A stretch of 64,000 bases of DNA, taken from positions 1 to 64,000 of the forward strand of contig NZ_JAAIIH010000005.1 of assembly GCF_012932365.1 (NCBI RefSeq), written 5' to 3'. Shown piece after piece: positions 9,792 to 21,400 of the stretch. Origin of the DNA: Bifidobacterium moraviense. GTDB lineage: Bacteria; Actinomycetota; Actinomycetes; Actinomycetales; Bifidobacteriaceae. Under the pieces are notes generated by a model that had not been told where the DNA came from, made no database searches, and was given only the letters and a program-made list of their open reading frames with translations. Each line of letters starts with the position of its first letter. Within the stretch, counting starts at the first letter, position 1. The position numbers and the translations under genes were made by a program.

Positions 9792-12131
9792 TCAGCGCAT
9801 CTGGCGCAGGCGCGGCTCGGACGAGTCCTTGGTGCCGGTGATGCGGTAGACGTCGAATACGGCGTCGATCTTGCGCACGGCGGACAGCAGCGTGTTGAGG
9901 TGCTGCGGGTCGGCCATCTCGAACGTGAACTGGCTGGTGGCCACGCGGTCGCGTCCGGTGGCGATGGTGCCGGAGATGATGTTCACGCCGTGGTCCGAGA
10001 GCACGCGCGTCACGTCGCTCAGCAGGTGCGGGCGGTCCAGCGCCTCCACCTGGATCTTCACCATGAACGTGCCCTTGGTGTTGGTCCACGCGACGTCCAC
10101 CACGCGCTCCGGCTGACGCTTCCTGAGATCCTGCATGTTCATGCAGTCGACGCGATGCACCGAGACGCCCTGGTTGCGGGTGATGAAGCCGATGATCTTG
10201 TCCCCCGGGACCGGCGTGCAGCAGCGGGCCAGCTTGACCCACACGTCGCCCACGCCCTTGACGGAGATGCCCAGCGAACTGGTGGTGGTCTTCTTGCGCT
10301 CCACCTCCTTGAGCGGCAGCACCTCCTGCTCCACCTCGGCGTCCACCTCGTCGGCGCCCGCGTCCTTGACGAGGCGCGAGATGACGTTCTGCGTGGAGAT
10401 CTGCCCGTCGCCGATGGCGGCGAACACGGCGTCGGCGTTCGCGAAGTTCAGCTCGTCGGCCACGCCGATGAGCGCTTCGGGCGTGAGCAGCGCGGCGATC
10501 GGCAGGTTGCGCTTGCGCATCGCGCGCGTCAGCTCGTCGCGACCCTCCTCGATGGCCTCGGAGCGGCGCTCCTTGCTGAACCACTGGCGGATCTTGTTGC
10601 GCGCCTTGGGGCTCTTGACGAAGCTCAGCCAGTCGCGCGACGGGCCGGCGTTGTCGGACTTGGAGGTGAGCACCTCGATGGTGTCGCCGTTCTCCAGCTT
10701 GGTGTCGAGCGGGACCAGACGCCCGTTGACGCGCGCGCCCATCGTGCGGTGCCCCACCTCGGTGTGCACGGCGTAGGCGAAGTCGATGGGCGTGGCGTCC
10801 GCCGGCAGCGAGACGATCTTGCCCTTCGGCGTGAACACGTACACCTCGGCGGCGCCGAGATCCTCCTTGAGCGAGCCGAGGAACTCGTTGGAGTCCGGCG
10901 TCTCGCTGGTCCAGTCGGCCAGCTGCTGGATCCACTTGAGGTTGTCCGCCTCGGTGAGCTCCTGGTTCTCGCGGCGGCGGTCCGAGGAGTCGGGCGAGCT
11001 CAGCGCACGGCCCGCCTGCCCGTTCTCCTTGTATTTCCAGTGCGCGGCGATGCCGAACTCGGCGCGCCGGTGCATGTCCCACGTGCGGATCTGGATCTCC
11101 ACGGGCTTGCCGCCGGGGCCCACCACCGTGGTGTGCAGCGACTGGTACATGTTGAGCTTGGGCATGGCGATGTAGTCCTTGAAGCGCCCGGGAACCGGGT
11201 TCCATCGCGCATGCACCGCGCCGAGCGCGGCGTAGCAGTCCTGGATCGTGTCGACGATGATGCGCACGCCCACCAGATCGTAGATGTTGGCGAAGTCATG
11301 GCCGCGCACGATCATCTTCTGGTAGATCGAGAAGTAGTCCTTCGGACGTCCGGTGACGTAGCCCCTGATGCCCTGCTCGTCCAGATCCTCGTTGATCTCC
11401 GCCAGGATCTGCTTGAGGTAGACGTTGCGCTGGCCGGCGCGGCGGGCCACCAGCACCACGATCTCGTTGTAGATCTTGGGGTAGAGCACCTTGAAACTCA
11501 GTTCCTCAAGCTCCGTCTTGATGGCGTTCATGCCGAGGCGGTTGGCCAGCGGCGCGTACACGTCCAGCGTCTCGCGCGCCTTCTTCTGCGCGTTCGACGC
11601 CTTGACGTAGCGCCATGTGCGGGCGTTGTGCACGCGGTCGGCGAGCTTGACGACGAGCACGCGCACGTCGCGGCTCATGGCCACGACCATCTTGCGGATC
11701 GTCTCGGCCTGCGCCAGATCGCCGTATTCCATCTTGGAGAGCTTGGTGACGCCGTCCACGAGCCCGGCGACCGTGTCCCCGAACTCCTCGCGACATTCCT
11801 CGAGCGTGTAGTCAGTGTCCTCCACCGTGTCGTGCAGGAGTCCCGCGGCCACGACGATCGGCCCCATGCCGAGGTCGGCGAGGATCTGCGCCACGGCGAG
11901 CGGATGGATGATGTACGGCTCGCCCGACTTGCGGCGCTGCGGCGCGTGCTGCTTGACGGCGCGCGCGTAGGCGCGTCTGAGGATGGAGAGGTCCTCCCCG
12001 GGATGGTGGTCCTCGCACACCTGCCAGATCGGCAGCAGCGGGTTGAGCGGATCGGCGCTGATCTCGCATCCCAACGCGCGCGAGGAGTGGTCCTCGGCCT
12101 TCGTTTCATCCGCCGACATGCCAGACATCAT
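9792..12131 (-). CDS. rel: Bifunctional (p)ppGpp synthetase/hydrolase
   Basis: A 779-residue long RSH enzyme that makes and degrades the alarmone (p)ppGpp during the stringent response. Domain order: HD hydrolase (about 45-200, with intact LLHDTVEDT), synthetase (about 250-380, with RFKDYIAMPK, YQSLHTTV and EIQIRT), TGS (about 420-480), and a C-terminal ACT domain (about 700-779). Both catalytic sites look intact, so it is likely bifunctional. GAGGAGG lies 1 nt before ATG 12131 and 4 nt before a second ATG at 12128; the latter may be the real start. A separate small alarmone synthetase is encoded at 56094-56828. Confidence 0.96.
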   Translation of the reverse strand: MMSGMSADETKAEDHSSRALGCEISADPLNPLLPIWQVCEDHHPGEDLSILRRAYARAVKQHAPQRRKSGEPYIIHPLAVAQILADLGMGPIVVAAGLLHDTVEDTDYTLEECREEFGDTVAGLVDGVTKLSKMEYGDLAQAETIRKMVVAMSRDVRVLVVKLADRVHNARTWRYVKASNAQKKARETLDVYAPLANRLGMNAIKTELEELSFKVLYPKIYNEIVVLVARRAGQRNVYLKQILAEINEDLDEQGIRGYVTGRPKDYFSIYQKMIVRGHDFANIYDLVGVRIIVDTIQDCYAALGAVHARWNPVPGRFKDYIAMPKLNMYQSLHTTVVGPGGKPVEIQIRTWDMHRRAEFGIAAHWKYKENGQAGRALSSPDSSDRRRENQELTEADNLKWIQQLADWTSETPDSNEFLGSLKEDLGAAEVYVFTPKGKIVSLPADATPIDFAYAVHTEVGHRTMGARVNGRLVPLDTKLENGDTIEVLTSKSDNAGPSRDWLSFVKSPKARNKIRQWFSKERRSEAIEEGRDELTRAMRKRNLPIAALLTPEALIGVADELNFANADAVFAAIGDGQISTQNVISRLVKDAGADEVDAEVEQEVLPLKEVERKKTTTSSLGISVKGVGDVWVKLARCCTPVPGDKIIGFITRNQGVSVHRVDCMNMQDLRKRQPERVVDVAWTNTKGTFMVKIQVEALDRPHLLSDVTRVLSDHGVNIISGTIATGRDRVATSQFTFEMADPQHLNTLLSAVRKIDAVFDVYRITGTKDSSEPRLRQMR

Positions 12132-12194
12132 GCCTCCTCGCTCTTCGGTCCTATCATCCTACGACACATGCGCGCGTCATGCGTGGCCCGGCGT

Positions 12195-12671
12195 TCAGGA
12201 TGCGACGCCGGTCGAGCCGAATCCCCGCTCCGCCCTGTCCGAGCCCGGCAGGACGTCCGCCGGCACGAACCTGGCCTCGACGTACCGCTGGATGACCAGC
12301 TGCGCGATGCGGTCGCCCTTGCGGAACGACGCGGTGCGCTCCGGGTCGAGGTTGATGAGCGGCACCTTGATCTCGCCGCGGTATCCGGCGTCGATGGTGC
12401 CCGGCGCGTTGAGGACGGTCACGCCCTGCTTGACGGCCAGGCCGCTGCGCGGATGCACCAGCGCCACGTACCCGGCGGGCAGCGCGATGGCGATGCCCGT
12501 GGGCACGAGCGCGCGCTGGAACGGCCTGAGTTCGAAGTCCTCGGCGCAGGTCAGATCGGCGCCCGCGTCGCCCGCGTGGGCGTAGCGCAGCATGGCGGGC
12601 ACGCCGTCGCACACGGACTTGATGAGGACCTCGGTGGTTTCCGGTTCGTTGTAGGTTTCGTCGACGGCCAT
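12195..12671 (-). CDS. dut: dUTP diphosphatase
   Basis: A 158-residue trimeric-type dUTPase, hydrolysing dUTP to dUMP and pyrophosphate, which keeps uracil out of DNA and feeds dTMP synthesis. The five family motifs are present: HAGDAGADL, PRSGLAVKQG, NAPGTIDAGYRGEI, RKGDRIAQLV and the C-terminal RGFGSTG arm. The ATG at 12671 follows the DUF4193 stop codon by 1 nt, so the two genes are translationally coupled in one operon. The pairing with DUF4193 is typical of actinobacteria. Confidence 0.97.
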   Translation of the reverse strand: MAVDETYNEPETTEVLIKSVCDGVPAMLRYAHAGDAGADLTCAEDFELRPFQRALVPTGIAIALPAGYVALVHPRSGLAVKQGVTVLNAPGTIDAGYRGEIKVPLINLDPERTASFRKGDRIAQLVIQRYVEARFVPADVLPGSDRAERGFGSTGVAS

Positions 12672-12672
12672 G

Positions 12673-12966
12673 TCAGGCGGCGCACTCCTCGCACACGGGC
12701 TGCCCGTCCGCGGTGGTGTAGGCCAGCTGGCTGCGGTGCTTGACCAGATAGCACTCGGAGCAGATGAACTCGTCGCCCTGCATCGGGATCACCGTCACGG
12801 ACGCATCCTCGTTGCTCAGGTCGGCGCCCGGAAGCTCGTAGTCCTCGGCGATGGCGTTCTCATCGTCGTCGATGTCGCTCGACGAGTTCTGCGCGGACTT
12901 CCCCAGCGCCTGCAGCGACTCCTCGTCCTCGTCCTTGTTGCGCGGCGAATCGTAGTCCTGAGCCAT
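12673..12966 (-). CDS. DUF4193 zinc-ribbon-like protein
   Basis: A 97-residue acidic cytoplasmic protein of unknown function, conserved in actinobacteria. The N-terminal two-thirds is Asp/Glu/Ser-rich. The C-terminus carries two CxxC pairs (CSEC near residue 69 and CEEC at 92-95), which probably bind zinc, separated by YLVKHRSQLAY. The ATG at 12966 follows AAAGGA. It is first in an operon with dut and divergent from sepH. Known RbpA-like RNA polymerase partners look different, so I would not assign that role. Confidence 0.88.
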   Translation of the reverse strand: MAQDYDSPRNKDEDEESLQALGKSAQNSSSDIDDDENAIAEDYELPGADLSNEDASVTVIPMQGDEFICSECYLVKHRSQLAYTTADGQPVCEECAA

Positions 12967-13128
12967 TGCATTCCTTTCCCTCGGTGACGGCACCGCAAGC
13001 GCCGCCGTCACGACACATCGATCATGGCTTGCACTGCGCCATAGGATACACGATTTGAAATACCCGTAAAATGCGACACGGTGCGGCACAATGGAATTAA
13101 CCATATTTCTGAAGGATAGGTGCATGAC

Positions 13129-14298
13129 ATGCCTGAGGAACCGTTGAACATCGCACGCTTCGACCACGTCAACGCCTCCGGCGACCTGGTGTTCGAGGCG
13201 ATGAACAGGCATTTCCGCGTACGCGTCACCGACGCGCTGGAGCGCGGCATCCTGGAGGCCAAGCAGGTCCGGGCCGAGCGCGAGGGCATGCCGTTGCCCC
13301 AGGCCGCCTCGGCGCTGCCGATCTCGCAGATCCAGTCCATGATCCGCGCCGGGATCACGCCGGACAAGGTGGCCCAGCAGTTCGGCATCTCCGAGGCGCT
13401 GGTGCGCCGGTTCGCGGCGCCGGTGGAGACGGAGAAGAAGTACGCCATCGACCAGTTCCTGTCCATGCCCACCGGCAAGAACGTGCGCAGCCCGCGTCCG
13501 AACGCCGAGGTGATCGCCGAGTCGCTGCTCACGGCGCGCATCGGCATGGACGAGCTCTCCTGGCGCGCCACGCGCCGCCATCACGAACCGTGGCGCATCG
13601 AGGCGACCTTCGAGACCTCCGGACGTCTGATTCGCGCCGACTGGTCGTGGAACATGCGCGACAACACGGTGGTGGCGCTCAACGCCACGGCCAAGCGGCT
13701 GCTCGGCCAGTCCGCCGCGCCGATCACGGGGTTCGCGGCGCCCGACGCCGTCCCCGGTCCGGGAGCCGGCGCGGCCGGCGCGCCCGCCGTGCGGCTTCCC
13801 GCGGCGTTCGACCCGGCGTCCGCGCCGACGCGGGGCACGACGGTCCCGGATCTGCGGACCGTCCCTGCCCCGGACGGCGCCGCGGGCCCCTCGGACTCCC
13901 TGCCGACGGGCAACGCCGACGCCGCGCGCCCCGCCGACGACCTCTCCTCTGCGGTGTCCCCGAGCGCCTCGCCGTCCGGGGACTCCGCCGATCCCTCGTC
14001 CGCCCCGGGTGCCTCGGACGCTTCGGGCGACGCGGACGGCGCCCGTGCGGCGGCCGAGGAACGCCGGTCCAACCCGCTGACGGCATGGCTGTACGGCGGA
14101 TCCGGCGCGCATGGCGCCCATGGCGCCGCATCCTCCCCCGCGGGAGGGGACGGGTCCGCGGCCGACCGTCGGGACGCGGCCGCCTCCCCCGAGGACGACG
14201 CCGCGCGGGGGGAGACGCCGAACGCGGCGGGCGCGCCCAAGCGGAAGTCCGGACGCTCCGCCGTGCCCAGCTGGGACGAGATCCTGTTCGGCGAGTGA
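13129..14298 (+). CDS. sepH: Cell division protein SepH (DUF3071)
   Basis: A 389-residue protein of the actinobacterial SepH family, which stimulates FtsZ assembly at the division septum. The N-terminal 170 residues hold the DUF3071 domain with its helix-turn-helix-like segment (SQIQSMIRAGITPDKVAQQFGI). The rest, from about residue 205 to 345, is a low-complexity Ala/Pro/Ser/Asp linker. A short conserved tail (SGRSAVPSWDEILFGE) closes the protein, as in the family. The start is uncertain: ATG 13129 (MPEEPLN) fits family N-termini, while an in-frame GTG at 13120 is only 3 nt from AAGGA. Confidence 0.88.
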   Translation: MPEEPLNIARFDHVNASGDLVFEAMNRHFRVRVTDALERGILEAKQVRAEREGMPLPQAASALPISQIQSMIRAGITPDKVAQQFGISEALVRRFAAPVETEKKYAIDQFLSMPTGKNVRSPRPNAEVIAESLLTARIGMDELSWRATRRHHEPWRIEATFETSGRLIRADWSWNMRDNTVVALNATAKRLLGQSAAPITGFAAPDAVPGPGAGAAGAPAVRLPAAFDPASAPTRGTTVPDLRTVPAPDGAAGPSDSLPTGNADAARPADDLSSAVSPSASPSGDSADPSSAPGASDASGDADGARAAAEERRSNPLTAWLYGGSGAHGAHGAASSPAGGDGSAADRRDAAASPEDDAARGETPNAAGAPKRKSGRSAVPSWDEILFGE

Positions 14299-14328
14299 GC
14301 GCCGCACGGTCTTCGGACCGGGGCGCCG

Positions 14329-15564
14329 TCAGGCCAGATCGACGAGGCAGGGGATGTCCATCTCCAGCCGCGTCTGCGAACCGTGGACGCTGGGCAGATG
14401 CGTGGCCTTGTCGTTCTGGATGCGCGAGTCGACGATGGTGACGGCTCCCGACGCCTGCACCAGCACGTCGCCGATCATCGGACGCACGCGCGGGTCCACG
14501 GGCCCGTAGACGCCGTCGCGGACCGCCTCGTCGACGGAGCGCACCAGGGCGCGGTCCTCCAGCCTGTTCCGCCATCTGGCGACGATGTCCGCCGGGTCTA
14601 CGCCGTCCGCCGCGTAGAGCATCAGCGAGCGCGGCTCCCCGCCCACCATGGCCACGCCGTCGGCGAGCGCGGGCTCCTCGGCGATGTCGATGCGTTCGGC
14701 GGGATCGACCTGGATCATGCCGTGGTCGGCGACGACGACGATGAGCGTGCCCTTCGGCGCGAGTCTGCGCAGCTGGCCGAGCTGGGCGTCGATGCGTTCG
14801 AACGTGCCCACCCAGCGCTCGGAGTCCCAGCCGTAGTTGTGCCCCACCTTGTCCGCGTCGCGCACGTAGAGATAGGTCAGCCCCGGCGTGCGGGCCGCGT
14901 CGCAGGCGGCGCGGATCCGGTCGGCGGGCGACGCGTTGCCCACGTATCTGCTGCCGCGCAGGGCCGCCACCGTCAGCGGCGAGTCCGCGAACTTGGGCAA
15001 TCCGGAGCTGGTGACGCGCACGCCTCGCGCGGCGAGCGTCTCGAACACCGTGGGCTGGCGCTGCAGGTCCAGCGGCGCGATGGCGTTCTTGAAGGCGATG
15101 AGCTGGCTGAGCTCGCCGGTGACGGTGTTGCGCTGCGTGTAGCCGGTCATGCCGGTGAGTCCCGGGCACGTGCCGGTGCCGAACGTGGACATGGCCGCGA
15201 CCGTGGTGCTGGGCACGCAGGTGGCGATGGGACGCGCGTTGGCCGGCTCGCCCATCAGCGAGCGCAGGTACGGCGCGTGCCCGCGGCGCATGGCGAGGTT
15301 CCAGAATCCCAGGCCGTCCACGAGCACGACGATCGCGGAACGCGCCTCGGGCAGTCCGAGCGCGCGCCTGAGCGACTCCGGGTCGCGGTGCACCGCCGTG
15401 GCGACGGGGTTCCCGATCGCGGCGGTCACCGCGGGCAGCACCGCGGACAGGTGCCTCGCTCCCCCGCGCTCCCCTTCGGCGGGGTCGCCGTCACCGTACG
15501 TCACGGTCGGCACCAGCCGCAGCAGCTCGTTCATCTCCGGTACTTCAACGCCCATGCGCTCCAT
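14329..15564 (-). CDS. Alkaline phosphatase superfamily protein (phosphodiesterase type)
   Basis: A 411-residue member of the nucleotide pyrophosphatase/phosphodiesterase branch of the alkaline-phosphatase superfamily. Metal and nucleophile sites are visible: VLVDGLGFWN, the Thr/Ser nucleophile region CVPSTTVAAM (about residue 115), YVRDADKVGHNYGW and VVADHGMIQVD. No signal peptide is seen, so a cytoplasmic enzyme is more likely than a secreted one. Three in-frame ATGs (15564, 15555, 15534) are possible starts and none has an ideal ribosome-binding site. The gene is convergent with sepH and divergent from the topoisomerase gene. The natural substrate is unknown. Confidence 0.8.
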   Translation of the reverse strand: MERMGVEVPEMNELLRLVPTVTYGDGDPAEGERGGARHLSAVLPAVTAAIGNPVATAVHRDPESLRRALGLPEARSAIVVLVDGLGFWNLAMRRGHAPYLRSLMGEPANARPIATCVPSTTVAAMSTFGTGTCPGLTGMTGYTQRNTVTGELSQLIAFKNAIAPLDLQRQPTVFETLAARGVRVTSSGLPKFADSPLTVAALRGSRYVGNASPADRIRAACDAARTPGLTYLYVRDADKVGHNYGWDSERWVGTFERIDAQLGQLRRLAPKGTLIVVVADHGMIQVDPAERIDIAEEPALADGVAMVGGEPRSLMLYAADGVDPADIVARWRNRLEDRALVRSVDEAVRDGVYGPVDPRVRPMIGDVLVQASGAVTIVDSRIQNDKATHLPSVHGSQTRLEMDIPCLVDLA

Positions 15565-15702
15565 TCAAGCACTGGCCTTGGCCGTAGCGCACGATATCAT
15601 CGTGTGGTTTGCATCCGCAGCGGTACGCGCCGCGGCGTGGGAAGCGCCGCGTGACGGGATGCGCCGTGAAACTGGATGCACTGTGGGATGGGAGTCGTAC
15701 GC

Positions 15703-18360
<2,658 letters not shown>

Positions 18361-18369
18361 CCGACGCCG

Positions 18370-18403
18370 CTGACCGACCGCGGACGGCTCCGCGGTCGGT
18401 CAG
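18370..18403. terminator. Bidirectional terminator between parC and lhr
   Basis: A perfect 15-bp stem (18370-18384 with 18389-18403) and 4-nt loop. It overlaps the stop codon of the convergent helicase gene and lies 10 bp after the parC stop. Confidence 0.7.
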
Positions 18404-21400
18404 CGGTAGAGCTTCATGCCCTGCGGGCATGGGGTGAAGCCGGCCGCGTGCAGGATGCCCGTGATCGGCGTCCGCGCGGCTAGCGATTCGCCGTTGAGCT
18501 CGCTGAAGGTCACGCTGCCCGAAGCACCGAGCGCGGCGCGGCGGCCAAGCGCGTAGGCGAGTTCGGTGGCCGCCTGCTGCAGTATGTCGTCATCGTCGCC
18601 GAAGGCGAGCAGACGGCGGCTTGACGGCGCCGCCAGCAACGCCGGTCGGCCGTGCACGAGCACGATGATCGTGCCCGCACGCCGCGTCGGCTTCATCGGC
18701 TTGGCGCTCGCACCGGCTGCGGCCATCCGCGGCGCAGGCCATGCGATGGCCGCTCCGGTCAGCTGCGCCGGATCGTCGGCGTCGAGCGCCACGGCGGAGG
18801 CGCCGCGATCGGATGCCGCATCGCGCAGGGCGTCCACCGTGGCGGGCTGCGCGAACTGCGCGGCGCCGAAGCCGCGCACGAACATGCCGCGCACCAGCGT
18901 GCCGTGCTCCTCCATGCGCCTGAGCACCGGATACAGCGCCGAGAAGCCTCCGGGAACATCGTCCTTGCCGATCAGCGGCGCGGCGATGATGCCGTACCGG
19001 TCGAGCAGCAGGTCCACGCGATCGAGCAGCAGGCGTTCCGGCGTCGACGCCGCGGCCATCGCATCGCCGTCGGCAGTCTCGGCGGCGCCCGCCACGATGC
19101 CTGCCACGCTCGACCACAGGCCGCCGAGCGTGGCGGGCAGACGCATGGCGACGCGCACGCGCCGACGCGACGCGCGGACGGGCGCGTGCACGGTGCGTCG
19201 GCCCGCTTCGAGCGCGCGCACGGGCGCCAGCGAACTGTTGGTGACCTTGCCCTGCCATACCAGAGACCACAGCGCGTCCTCGAACTGCTGCCGGCTCCAG
19301 ACCCGCGGCATGATCTCGCCGGTGGCGGGGTCGATGAGCTCGTCGTCCGCGTCGCACTGCCAGTGCGAACGCGTCATCGCCTCCAGCTGCGAGGCATGGT
19401 AGGCGCCGCCTGATGCGAGCACGGCGAGGATCGCCTCGGGCAGGGTGCGGCCGAATTCGCCATCGGCTGCGTTTCCGGCGTCCGCGTTCCCCTCATCGGC
19501 GTCGAACAGCGGGGAATCCGCCGGATGGAAGACGATGCGGCCGGATTCGCTGGCCTTGGCGCCGCTGTCGCCAGGGCTGCCGCCCGTCCAGACCACGCTG
19601 CCGTCGGTCAGCAGCTCGTCGAGCATGGCAGGCGCGTAGTCGGCCACACGCGCCGGAAAGACCGCGCGCTCCCATGTCTGCGCGGGCAGGGCGACGCCTT
19701 CGAGCTGCTCGATGACGCGCAGCAGCCCGTCCGCCCCGTGGAACCGCTCGCCGCCCACGGGCCCCGCTCCCTGACGGTTCAGCAGGAACGCCTGATAGAC
19801 GTCCTGATCCACCGGCTTGACGGCGTCGCGCGCCTTGGCCAGCGACCGTGCACGAATGCGCCGGAACACCTCGCGGTGCAGCCATTGCCGTTCGTCCGGA
19901 TGGGCGGCATCGAACGTCCCCGACAGCAGTTCGCCGTCCGCGGCCATCCGGTCCAGCGCATGCACGGCGTCGTCGGCAGCCAGACCGGTGTCGGCGATGA
20001 GCTGGTCGGCGGTGAACGGCCCGTGCGTCTTGGCGTAGCGCGCCGCAATGCCCATGACGTCGCCGGGATCGAGATCGTTCCAGAACGTGCGCGAAGCCAG
20101 CTGCGCCTCGACTTCGGCGACGGCCTGAGGGTCGAGCAGCGCGGCCATGTCGGCGCTGCCGAGCAGCCGTTCCAGCACGTCCGGGTCGATCGACAGCAGC
20201 TGGGCGCTGCGCTCGGCCTGCGGCACGTCGTACTGGTACATGACCGATCCGACGAATCCGAACAGCAGATGCTCGGCGAACGGCGAGGGCGTGGACGTCG
20301 TCGCTTCGGCGACGGTGACCGTGCCGGCGTGCAACGCGACCATGAGCTCGCGCAGGGCCGGCAGATCGTACACGTCCTGCAGGCATTCGCGCGCGGTTTC
20401 CAGCAGCAGCGGGAAGTTCCGGTGGCGCTGCGCCGCTTCGAGCAGCTGCGCGGCGCGCAGTCGCTGCTGCCACAGCGGCACGCGCTTGCCCGGCTCGGTG
20501 CGCGGCAGGTACAGCGATCGAGCGGCGCATTCGCGGAACCGGGCGGCGAACAGCACGCTCTGCCCGACCTGCGTTTCGATGATGCGCTGCAGTTCGTCGG
20601 GATCGAATCGGATGAGATCGGCGATGGGAATGCCGCCGTCGCCGTCCGGCAGGCGCAGCACGATGCCGTCGTCGGCGGCGTAGATCTGCCCGTCGAACCC
20701 GTAGCGCTGCCGCAGCCGGCTCGTGATCGCCATCGCCCACGGCTCGTGGACCCGCCGGCCCAGCGGCGAATGGATGATCACGCGCCAGTCCCCTGACTCG
20801 TCGGGGCATCGTTCGACGACGATCGTCCGATCGGACGGCACGATGCCGGTGGCCGCGCGCTGCTCGGCGAGCAGGCGTGCGAGGTTGCCGATGGCGTTGT
20901 CGTCCAGTCCGTCGTCGCGCAGCCGCCGTTCGATGCGCGCGTCGAACCGGGGACCGTCCGCGCTTCCCCGCGCCGCGTCCGCCGCGGCATCGACCAGCCC
21001 GGCGGCCGTTTCGCGCGTGAAGCGTCCCTGCGCGCGGCCGAATCCGACGTCCCTGCCCGCGCCCTCGCCATGCCAGAACGGCAGTCGCGCGGTGCGGCCC
21101 GAAGCCGGCGTGACGATGACGCGGTCGCGCGTGATCTCCTGGATCTGCCACGTGGACGTGCCGAGCGTGATGACGTCGCCGACACGCGACTCGTACACCA
21201 TCTCCTCGTCCAGCTCACCCACGCGCCGCGGCCCTTGGCCGGCGTCGGCCTCGGGCAGCACCACCGTGTACAGGCCGCGGTCGGGGATGGTGCCGCCGCT
21301 GGTGACGGCGAGTCGCTGCGCGCCCGGCCGCGCGGCGATCGCGTTCGCGTCGTGGTTCCACATGAGCGGCGGACGGAACGCGGAGAACTCCTCGCTGCTG

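Noticed and set aside
15628-15652. CGCGGCG/CGCCGCG inverted repeat upstream of parC as a riboswitch or attenuator
   Set aside because: The arms are only 7 bp and of low-complexity GC; no leader peptide or alternative fold is evident.
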